The notes below the pieces were generated by a model. The model was not told the DNA's origin. It was given only the letters and a program-made list of their open reading frames with translations, and did no database searches. Of a stretch of DNA of 22,741 nt, positions 1 through 9,701 are shown piece by piece (the first letter of the stretch is position 1; each line of letters opens with the position of its first letter). A program made the translations under genes and the position numbers. Source of the DNA: Scedosporium boydii (Eukaryota; Ascomycota; Sordariomycetes; Microascales; Microascaceae); NCBI GenBank assembly GCA_002221725.1, contig NJFT01000367.1:1-22741 (forward strand). Direction: 5' to 3'.

Positions 1-405
1 TAGATATCAATGTAATTCATCGAGGCGAGCGAAGGGTTTATTCGCAACTTATACCGCCGCAGGGACAAGAAAGCACAGATTCACCGCGGAGAAGGGAGGC
101 ACGCAGACAGCAAAAGAGGGAGCTTGATTGAAACAGAATACAAACATCCACTACGAGGGGTACATCACGATCCCTTCCCAGTCCCCTGCCCTTTTCCTCC
201 TTTCGTGTATTGGGGAAAGGAATACAGGTAAAAGGAGGGGGTTGTTGTTGTGAAACTTTTGGTGGGTTTGATACAGGAACCGTCGCATGTTTGCGACCAG
301 GGAGCTCGGGCCCTCGAGCGATTCTTCGGTTCGGTCGTCAAGTGCGTGCAACAGCCTCAACAACCGGATCATGAGAGAGGCTGAAATCAACACTTGTGGC
401 TATAA

Positions 406-865
406 TTAACCGTTCAGTAACCGACCAAATAAGTACTTGGAATAGAGCAATTGTTGCTTTAATTGGCTACGGCCGAATTCTGAGATGGGCGGACCAGGTT
501 GATTTGATGGTGGTGGTATCCGTGCTTCGGGAAAGGCAGTCGCGAGGGTTGGCCATGTTAGCGGATTTCCCGACTTCGCCAACATCTTGATCATACCCGC
601 AAGCCGATATTCTTAAACGGAGGACTCGACAAGCTTATTTTCAAGATGGGCCAGACCCTCGAAGATCACCTCCTGCTCTCGCGTGGTATCGAGCAACGCC
701 AAGCAAGCATCCGGCTCTGCTCAACGATCTTCCTGATAAATTCCCCGGGATCCCGAAATCCGGCATCTAGTTCATCATCCTCATGCTCGGCGAGAGACAT
801 CAGATGAAACCGGCAATAGCATCATATCCTCTCAGCTCAGCCGGACAATCGTCTGGCAGGCACAC
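406..865 (-). pseudogene. possible decayed protein-coding gene end (unknown family)
   Basis: On the minus strand three overlapping frames give a stretch with protein-like composition. From 865 to 803 it reads about 21 residues (VCLPDDCPAELRGYDAIAGF...). From 800 it continues in another frame with MSLAEHEDDELDAGFRDPGE. From 711 it continues in a third frame with LALLDTTREQEVIFEGLAHL. That third frame then runs from 711 to a stop at 408-406, interrupted only by one in-frame TAA at 615-613. The same frame has further stops near 400 and is then open again from 393 to 151. No canonical intron bridges the breaks, because the gaps are too short. This would fit a gene end inactivated by indels and a nonsense change. 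I do not recognise the family. Stop-poor frames also occur by chance in DNA of this composition, so this is only a candidate. Confidence 0.22.
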
Positions 866-996
866 CTAGACCCGGTATGCCCACAACGGGGAAATAGGAT
901 ACGGCGGGCTATGGTTTCGGCCCGCCCGTCGAATCACACGTCATCGGCCATTTGTTCGAAATTCCCTTTTCTGACCATCCGCGCCTCCTCCGAGCC

Positions 997-1018
997 TTTT
1001 TTTTTTTTTTTTTTTTTT
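997..1018. repeat. 22-nt poly-T tract
   Basis: An uninterrupted run of T, followed at 1148-1185 by a second T-rich tract broken by single C residues. Together they make a low-complexity pyrimidine patch in non-coding DNA. On the minus strand the run is an A tract, but no element body, target duplication or gene end is visible beside it. Confidence 0.9.
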
Positions 1019-1858
1019 GGTTTTGTTTTGTCCGAAGTAGCGGAGAATAGTAACGTAGCAGCGGTGGCCGAGGATGATTCGTGGAGAAGCAGCGACCGGC
1101 GACTTTTACGAAGCCGTGATGCGACTATCCGCAATGTGTCTTGCAGTCTTTTTTTTCTTTTTTTTCTTTTTTTTTTCTTTTCCACTCCTCTCTTTCTTTT
1201 TTACCTGATCGCTTTCACACCTGCATCTGATAATATTCCCAGGTCGCGTTTTTGTCTATATCTCCGCAATTTTCTAACCGAGCGAGTCGCGGATAGGCGC
1301 AGTTTCAGCTCTCCTCATTTTTGACATCACATCGTCAGTCACATCGGTGGCTTCGAGCTGAGAAGCGCCACGTCCGGGTTTCTTCCAGCCGCTGTCATAT
1401 CAATCAATGTCGATGGGTCCCAGCTTACGCTCAGCCCTAACAGCTTTGCCGGGCTAACAACTGGGTTTTCCCAGATGTGGCTATACGCGAACGAGCTCGA
1501 CCAAGCAAGACGCGGGGGACGGAACAAGGTTGTTCCTATCGGGTCTTTTCCTGCCTGCGGTCATCTTTTGGAGCTTAAGATTATGCTGGTCAACAGTGAG
1601 CTTGGTATATGTTCTGCCACATCCGAATCTGACCTGGTAATGGTTGCTCAGCTTTATATAAAGTTCCGCATCTGGTTGAGAAACTCACCATCTGACCATC
1701 CGGGTGTAGACTCTTCAAGTCCAAAGATTTGAGAGAAAAAATCCAGGCACCGCACTGGCTGGATTTATTCCGATGCATTGCAAAGCCAGCTTGGAAACAA
1801 GTAATCTCAATTCGCCAGAGTTCTGGCGGCCATTGATCATTTGGGCTGTGTTACTGCA

Positions 1859-1905
1859 TGTGTATGTGTATGCTAGATGCTGTATGCTGTATGATGTATG
1901 CTGCT
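1859..1905. repeat. degenerate TGTATG low-complexity patch
   Basis: Irregular repeats of tgtatg and atgctg units. This is simple-sequence DNA in the gene-poor block; no coding role is apparent. Confidence 0.55.
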
Positions 1906-3138
1906 GGTCAAGCATTGCAGACGTATTGCACTGCATTCCTCAAAAATTCCATCAATGTATGAGCGTAATGCAGCTCATGCAGCTCAGGTCCAGGAACATG
2001 GAGCATGAACCCCCTTTTCAGCTTCGGGGCCAGTAATGCCTGGATTCTTTGTCCGGTGTTGCATGAGTCTACGAAAGAGCCGGTCCGAAGTGTCTTCCGC
2101 TTCTTCATTAAATCGCTAGCGGAGGGAGGAAACACCATTGCCGCCATCCCGGAGATCAGAGGACCGGGGTCTATGTAGGGTTTGGATCTAAACTAAAATC
2201 TCTTTCTTCGTACATTCTTCCTCTTGACCATAGTTATTTGATATCGATTGACCAAACAGTATATTAATAGAAGGGGCAGAATGAATTACGAACCGAAGCT
2301 GTCTTCAATGTTTTTTATAGAAACACTGACCGAGATGGCAAGCGCCAAGCTTGGGCTTACTTTCTTCCCTCAAAAGCCTCCCCCAAACTGACATTAACTT
2401 TTCTCATCTCCGGCCATAGACCAATTACACCCACCGGAGGCTAAGTCATTTCCTTTGACCGATGCTATCCATTGAGTATTTATAGTGTTGGATGTTGGGC
2501 GTTTAATCTCTTTGATCCACTTTCTCGCGTCTTACGAGGAAGATGCCACTTCGTACTTGCCAACTTGCCACCTTTGCGGTCTTATCAAATCTTATGACGC
2601 ATTACTATTTCCATTATGTTTCCAACACAACAATGGTCTAAACTTACAACTGCTACACGCTACACTAACCGTACGGAGTAGCCTGGGGTGGGTAGGATCA
2701 GCGAGACGACATCGTGTTGCTTGGTGGGGTCCACTGATCTATCTATCTATTCTCGTCTCGGGTGTCCCGCTTTGGCCAGACTGGCGAGGGACTATTCGAG
2801 ATGGAAAATACATGATTGTTAGTTAGGTGCGTCCTAATTGGGCCCGACCCTTTTCCCCGTAAGCGCCACCAGGTCCAGGATTTCTGCAAGCTGGGCGCAA
2901 GTACATGGGGATGGAGATGGGACGGGCCGAGTTCTGAAGATAGAGACGGCCAGGCTGTTCACCTCGGGGACTGTTGGTCTCCGGCCGCCTCTGATGCGGC
3001 CACCTCGGTCGGGCTGTACGGCGAAGATGATTGCTCTTTTTCCACTTGTCCAGCGGGATCTAGTAGGCCTTGATCGGCGGCCAACTGATTCTGCAAAGAG
3101 GTCCGACTTGAAGACCCGTGGTCAAAATTGGGGGCCGC

Positions 3139-3172
3139 GATGATGATATGATGCTGATGATGATGATGATGA
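3139..3172. repeat. GAT/ATG trinucleotide repeat
   Basis: An imperfect (GAT)n microsatellite. On the minus strand it would encode a His run inside an open frame (2959-3270), but that frame has no other support. Confidence 0.75.
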
Positions 3173-6100
3173 CTTTGGGGGCCAGGCGGAATCAAATAAG
3201 CGCGCCAGTCGCCCACGGCGTCCTCCTGGCCTGTTGGTCCTGGCGAGGCTGATTTCCCTCTCTTGAGCACTCCGTTGGTGGGGAGTCTTGATCTTTCATC
3301 ACCAACATTGTTAACACCTGACCCGAGTCGTTCTCCACTGAAGTGGTCATGATAGACGCCAAGGGCTGAGGATTTCGCTTTGTTTTACTCTTTTGTCCCT
3401 CATTCGTCTTCGTCCTGCATGCTGACCGTGGCCCTCGGCTAAGCCCATCCTTCCGCCCCCCAGAGGAGACTTTGGGGAATGGGGATCCGATGTCCAGGTG
3501 GCATGAGGCGTATTGGTCTTATTAAGCGCCATTATAGTTTGTGATCCATGACTTGGCGGAGGGTAGATCGAGCTGATACGGAACCTTGTAGTTTACCAAT
3601 GAGTCTCGGTGGATGGTAGTACGTGCTGGCTTGACGAATGCTGCTGTTAAGAGGTACACCCTTGGAAGACTATCCTCCAATCTACATTACGTTTCAACTG
3701 GCTGGCCCAGAGTATCCAAATCACTTGGCACACCTGAAATTCAAAATCCGCAAACAAAAGTGTGATCCGCTTCCTGCCTGCCAAGGATTGGGGGGGTGGA
3801 GGAACGTAGCGGTCCGCTTATGGAAATGCAAGGCAAGGGCACGGGGTGGTGGGTGGTTCAGGCACACTCGCCCTATGGCCACGCCAGGACAGGCAAAAGC
3901 ACAGGTCAAAGGGCGGGAAACATTGTGCTATTATCTTTTTGACACTTTCCCTATTTTTATTATTTTACTTCGTATTTTCCTTCTTTATTCTTTTATTCCA
4001 CTTTTAATTGCCCCGGCACTGGCGGATCACCTCTGCCAATTGCCGTAAATAGCGCTGAGTACAAGTACAATCCCGTTAATCTGAAGGACGGGTCTTGAGA
4101 GAGAGACAGCACGTGCTCGAGCGCGATGACCCGGCTGAAAGATCTATTAAACGACAAGAGAGGATGGACGGCGAGGAGTGCGAAAATAATAGTCGGGCAG
4201 TCATCTCTGTTATGAAACACAGGCCCATTTACCACAAGGGTGCCAACACTCTATTTCTTCATCACGGCGTCTTGATATTTGATTGGTTTCTCGAAGAAAG
4301 CGGAGGTGCGGGACGCGTGTCCGGCGGCAGCAATGATCTGGGGAAAAAAGAAACCCACGCGCCGTCACCTGCCGATCCGGATGTACACTTTCTGTGTGAA
4401 GACTCGGCGTAGGTACGAGGCGGTAATGTGAAGATCACTGCTTCGTAGTTCGTTTAATAAACAGCAGAATAGGCCCTGGAGTTGGGTGGGGTGCTGGGGC
4501 GTGATGCTCTTTTTGCCTTGTAAGGGCAGAGAGAGGCCAGAGGCGAACGCCAAGACCTGACGGGATATTCCATTTCACCATCTTCGAGGCGGGCTTGGAA
4601 GGAGTGAAGACCACGGGAGCGAAGACATTCCCGGACCACTTCGTAAACACGCCATTCCCTGCCAGGCGAGGACATTTCTTGGTTCCGTTTCTGGCTTTTG
4701 CAAAGCAGGTGAGGTGGAACATGATGCGGGACAATAATCCACGACTCGGTGGCTCGTTGCATTCCTCCACCACGCGTAATTACCGGCACCGGGTTCGTAC
4801 CATCCGCCAGATTGGCTTTATATTGGTAGGCGGAACGCTACGCTGCCCTCCGCGGGACAGAATGACCCTTCGAATCCCTTTTCCAGAGGAGTTTGGTACA
4901 AACCGGCAACACTGGAGAAGCCAAGATTTCCCTTTCTTTGGCTCCTCTGCCTTTCCGAAGTGGCCTCGTGTCGTGCGGGTAGCGCCTGCATGACATTTCC
5001 AAAGACAGTTTGAGCGCACGAGGCGCTGGCTGCACATTGATACGATCCTCCTGTACTTCGTACTAGTAGTTTAGAATCCACTAATCTGCCGCCCCGATGA
5101 CCCTTCTGGAGTGTGTGCCATCTTCGGTCCGGTTCCCACAGGTTAACCGCAGCATCTTTGCTTTTTCCGGTTTCTCTCTGCGACGCATGGGGCCGTTCAC
5201 CTGAGCGGGACATCTAAAAATGGAAGTGGAGAGAAGGCGAGGATAATAGTGAAAGCCTCAATGGCTTGTTGGACGAGATGTCCCATGACATTGCTAGCAG
5301 AAGTAGTTTAGATATTGACTGCTCATTCGGGGAGGCAGCTGCCCATGATGTCGGCTTGTCGAAAGGGGAGGCGGCGGTTGATGCCATTCTTGCTACTTGT
5401 CTTAGTCGAGGCTTAGCTTCGGAGACACAGGTAACAAGAATGTGAAGCCTGGCTGGACAAATCGAGGTTTTCCTGCTAGCTTTCCCGGGAAAGGCATCAT
5501 CAATTGGTAACACAGCAGGACATTCCGCATCAGCCCTGCGGCGTAGGAGTCATATTCGTGATCATCAATGATGATGGCTTACGGGCCAGTGTGTGCGAGC
5601 CATCCGTGGGATTCTCTGGGGTCACAAGAGACGACCGCACTTTGGTCCAACGGGCTGGCGTGCCCGAGCCTTGACCGGCTTTTTCTGCACACATGGTGCT
5701 AGCAGAATCTGGGCGATGGATAACTGTCGATGACTCGGAATGACCGAAAACTGTGTAATGTTTGTTGGCGGGGCGCATGTCACGGCCCTGCCTTTAAGCG
5801 GACCTCATGCCCTCATGCTGGCTAAAACTCTACTCCGTCTGACGAAGAGCCAGTTGGCATGGTGTTAAAGTATCGGCACTGCCTTCAAGGGCTGCATGTC
5901 TGAAGCGAAGACCGTCCATGGTGAAAAGGGACGGGCACTACACTCCAGGGTAATATGATGGCTTGTGCTGAATAAGGGGCAGGTGTAAGTGTGTCGGCAC
6001 CATGCAAGGTCAGTTACTTGCAAGTGTAAGCCCAAGAATTGATGTTGGATCAATTGATCTGGGTCGGCACACATTTAGTTGATGCTGTTGTGTGTTCGTC

Positions 6101-7440
6101 TGATCTTGGTGGCCAAATGGGCTAAAACTCTGGCCAGGTTGAGGCCCCATCGATGATACTTTGATGCTTACTCACCTACAGTAATACTCGACAAGCTCCA
6201 ACATTGATCAATTTGAAGCTATTAGCGGGAGTCGACGGGAACCGACGAAATAGTCACGTCTTAGGGTCAGAGACCCCCAGACTCCAAGTCCATTCAGGTT
6301 GTCATGCTCCAATGTCAGCATTCCTCATTAGTGAGAATTTGGCTCCTTCGTATGGACGAAGTACGCAAGGGATCAACCGAAGGAAATGTTCGAAGCTCTT
6401 TCTCGGTTTGCCTAGTGGCCCACCAACTCCGTGGGCAGATCGGATCATTGATTTTCGCGTCTTTTCCATGGTTCGATAGCAGACACAAAAGTCGAAAAAG
6501 ACGACAGGAGAGAGGTCGGTTCGGAAGGCATTTTTGGTCGCCTATCCCCAAGCAATGGGGCCGAAAAGGTGCCTTGAGGGTTGAGGACTGATGCAGCCCA
6601 GATTGATATGTTGGAGAGCCTTGCATGTGTATTGGATACATCGAGCTGTCTGCGAACATCGGAAGAAGAAAGAAGTAAGACGGAGGTACCGAGATACACT
6701 CTCTCCCAGAAGAAAGTTCGATCCTCAGAATGGATCCCAAAAAATGGACCACCCCGATACACAACGATATCATCTCCAAATCAGTATTATTCATTGTTAG
6801 TCGGCCCCAACGATCCTTCCTTCATAAGAGCTTGCTGCTCGATTGACGGTTGCGCCCACCCCCGATGTTTCCGGTATCAAGGGTCACTTCCCGAAACCAA
6901 CCCATCTCAGCAGGCACAAAGCACAGACTGCCAGACTTGCGGCAGGTCAGGGCCTGGCGAGCAATTCATAGTATGTCTCCGAAGTACATTTGGTCAATAT
7001 CAATGAAAAGGGCATTGCCACCTATGAAGATGACAGACGTTATTATACGTAGTTTCTTCTAGTGTTCAAATTGGCAGAATGCGACTCTCGTACTCTCCAT
7101 CTCTCGAAAAGGGGGCTATTTTATCCTGTGGTCCCTGTGCTCTCCGTACATGGGCCTTTCATACCAGGTCCCCCCCCCACAGCGTTGCTTGATGAAACTC
7201 GACGCGAGTATAGCATGCATTATTATAATCTAGCAGCGGTGGGGATGGGAACGGCGACGCGTTTCGTTTCTTGGAAGATCGAGCGAACGTACGCCGAAAC
7301 GGATTGATTGATATTCTAGCCTCCTATTGTCAAGCCTCTCTGCCCACTTGCCCAGTCATTAGAACTGAACGGATCGGGAATCTCTACCTGAGAGCTATTG
7401 AGATCTCAGGTCCAGTCTGTGGTTTCCTTTGGCCTACCTA

Positions 7441-7465
7441 GTGTCGTGTCGTGTCGTGTCGTGTC
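7441..7465. repeat. (GTGTC)5 microsatellite
   Basis: Five perfect tandem copies of the pentamer GTGTC in non-coding DNA. Confidence 0.95.
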
Positions 7466-8456
7466 GCCAAAGGATGTCCGTGCGAGCCATCTTGTTGGGT
7501 GGGAACTACTTCGTACAGAGTAATAATACCCCCAGGTATATCAGTAATTCATATTTGACAAATGATTTGGTCTGCACGCTTCTCTCCGAGTCCTATTACT
7601 TCATGATGTGTGCATCAGTGTTGGAAGGCTTTGCTCAAGAAGCGAGGGAATCGCTCCTTCACAACCAATGCCGGTGGCTGAGACCAGTGCCAAACCAAAG
7701 CCCTGTGCTTGAGGCGCACCAAAGAAGGTAACGTTGAACCCTCCGCCGTCACTTGGTTTCCGAACGTTCAAATTATGGAAGTCTCCGGTCTCCACAGGAT
7801 CGCATATTACTTGCCGATGGATTCGAGTCTGGCCGAGGCCCATCAGTCCGTGGAAGGTGGCATATTCCATATTGTACAAGTGGGATTGGGGGCTTTTTCT
7901 TCAATTCCCCCAGATGGTCAGCCAGCGGCCATACCAGGGGTTCAAATCGTTGGTTGGTTGAGCGGCGACGAGAAGTTGAAGGCCAACACAACATACAGCA
8001 CGAGGGAACGAAGTTCGGTGCCAGGTTCATGCTTGGATTCCACTCGGTTGTGGGCTTCACATCAATATAGCATCAATAATCCAACGTGACGGAGTGGGTT
8101 TCTTGCAGGGCTTATAGTGCATGTACTACAATTGTATGTGGATGAAGGATTGATGTACTTAGTTGGGGTTTTGGCACATTTCATGACTGGGACACCGCAC
8201 TTGACAGTTCTTGTCAACTCTGTCAGTCGTCCTTCCTAGTTTATTGGCAAAGTACGAGTATTATTATTACACGAAGGCTTGCCAATTGTGGAATCACACG
8301 CACCTATGAGTGGAAAAGTGAGGAAATGCATCAATGATCCATCCCATAAATGTGCACAGTGGTATGGTTACATTTCATACGGGGTACATGGGACCTATTA
8401 AAGTGTTAAATTAAGCATTGACACAGTGTGAGATCTCAACGTGACTTCGGCTCGCC

Positions 8457-8510
8457 GTACTTCGCACAAAGGAGACTTCAGAGATGGCGAAGTGTGCAAG
8501 TACGAAGTAC
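8457..8510. repeat. inverted pair of the GTACTTCGTAC motif
   Basis: GTACTTCGCAC at 8457-8467 faces GTACGAAGTAC at 8500-8510, a 10 of 11 inverted match across a 32-nt spacer. Further right, 8819-8832 reads ACTTCG-TT-CGAAGT, a perfect 6-bp inverted repeat with a 2-nt loop. These are the densest copies of a motif dispersed through the non-coding parts of the window, and they lie a few hundred bases upstream of the pyrimidine-rich leader of the nucleotidyltransferase gene. They may be protein-binding sites or the remains of small insertions. Confidence 0.6.
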
Positions 8511-8849
8511 CTGCAAGTTGGTGTTCATTCGCCGCCGCCCTTTCTCTTCGAGGGGTTTTAAGGGCAAAAAAAGGGACGGCACAGGGTGTTGCCACTAGAG
8601 CGACACCCTTTTTTTTTCCCAGGCAGGACTCGACCTTCCCTCTCAGCTCAGGACGAACCCGCTCCCTTTCTCCTCCAATTTTCCCCCAGTTCCACCGACC
8701 CTAGTTGGCACGTCCACGTCCACGTCCATTGATGGCAGGGTCTGCTGTGCTAGTAGTCTCCTAGTCGCTAGTCTAGAACACGCTCCGAAAAAGGGCAGAG
8801 CGACATATCCGTGGCTGTACTTCGTTCGAAGTGACCACCAATTCGCTCT

Positions 8850-9701
8850 CCTATTGTACCAAATACATCCATCCTCCCCCCACCCTCCCACAGCACAGCA
8901 CCTCCCCGACCTCAATCGACCATCTCTTGAATCCACATCCAGAAAATCGCCGTCTTCTCCCCAGCGCGCGTCGATTGATTTCCTCCTCCGCCTCTACCAG
9001 TCTTCCCACTCTCGCCATAAGCATCCTTTCACAGTCTCGTGTCGACAGTGGCCCCTAGACCCCTCGTCTTGCCAATGCCGGTTGTCCATATTCCGATCCC
9101 TCTCAGCATCCGACCCTCGATTCTCTCTCCGCCGTCTTCCACTTCTCTCCTCCTTCTCCCTTGAACCTCAGAATCTGCCGGCCTTCAGCCCGCCAACCGT
9201 CGCTTGGACTTGGATTGGACCCAACAGCATTTGGAACGGGTTGCCTTCGACAGAAGTTCCTAATCCTTCTTCGCTGTGATTTAGGCCTCGATTCCCTCCT
9301 TCAGCGGTTTCCGCCAACCCCCTTTCCCGAAGCGCGAGTCGATGCCCATGTGTTGATATATCACGACAGCCACCGCCTCTTCCACTTCGCCTTTTTTTCC
9401 TACTTTCGACCTTGTCGTTTTCTCTCCTCTTGTATCTTCTTGTGATACCCCCGATCTTTTCCTCCTACTTGACGGACTTCTCGGACCCTTAGTGTCGTTG
9501 CTGCTCCTGTCTTTGGAGAACTTTTTTTTTTCTTCTTCCCTTCTTTTTTTGTTGTATATTCCATTTTCCCACGCCTTGTCGGGTTTTCTTTGTCGATAGT
9601 CCTGAATTCGTCCCATTGATCAATTCTCCTACTCGCTTGGACGCTCTTATACTCTTGCCCCACTGCCCAATTCGATAGGCAGACGAGCCCGGTCTCCCTT
9701 C
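8850..9701 (+). promoter_or_regulatory. pyrimidine-rich promoter/5' leader of the nucleotidyltransferase gene
   Basis: From about 8850 the plus strand becomes CT-rich with few G or A runs, as is usual just upstream of and inside leaders of highly transcribed filamentous-fungal genes. No clear TATA box is seen. If transcription starts near the left end, the leader would exceed 600 nt and contain short upstream open frames, such as a 28-codon one starting at 9075 and a 4-codon one at 9342. An in-frame stop at 9603-9605 separates the leader from the main start at 9702. The transcription start cannot be fixed from sequence alone. Confidence 0.45.

Larger units (their letters stand above)
866..8850. 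other. gene-poor block, no confident gene
   Basis: About 8 kb in which I find no conserved domain, no convincing exon chain and no RNA gene. Open frames up to about 160 codons exist on both strands, for example 6315-6794 minus, 4595-4993 plus, 4818-5213 and 5214-5513 minus (same frame, one stop apart), 2959-3270 minus and 7709-8089 plus. They overlap one another, several lack an ATG, and none shows a motif I know. No reverse transcriptase, transposase or helicase signature is seen. The block does hold many copies of a GTAC-spacer-GTAC motif. It could be a long regulatory region for a gene left of the window, host unannotated long non-coding RNA, or contain relics of old genes. Confidence 0.6.

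Noticed and set aside
7937..7950. GGTTCAAATC resembling a tRNA B box
   Set aside because: The flanking bases do not form a T-arm stem and no A box or acceptor stem lies upstream.
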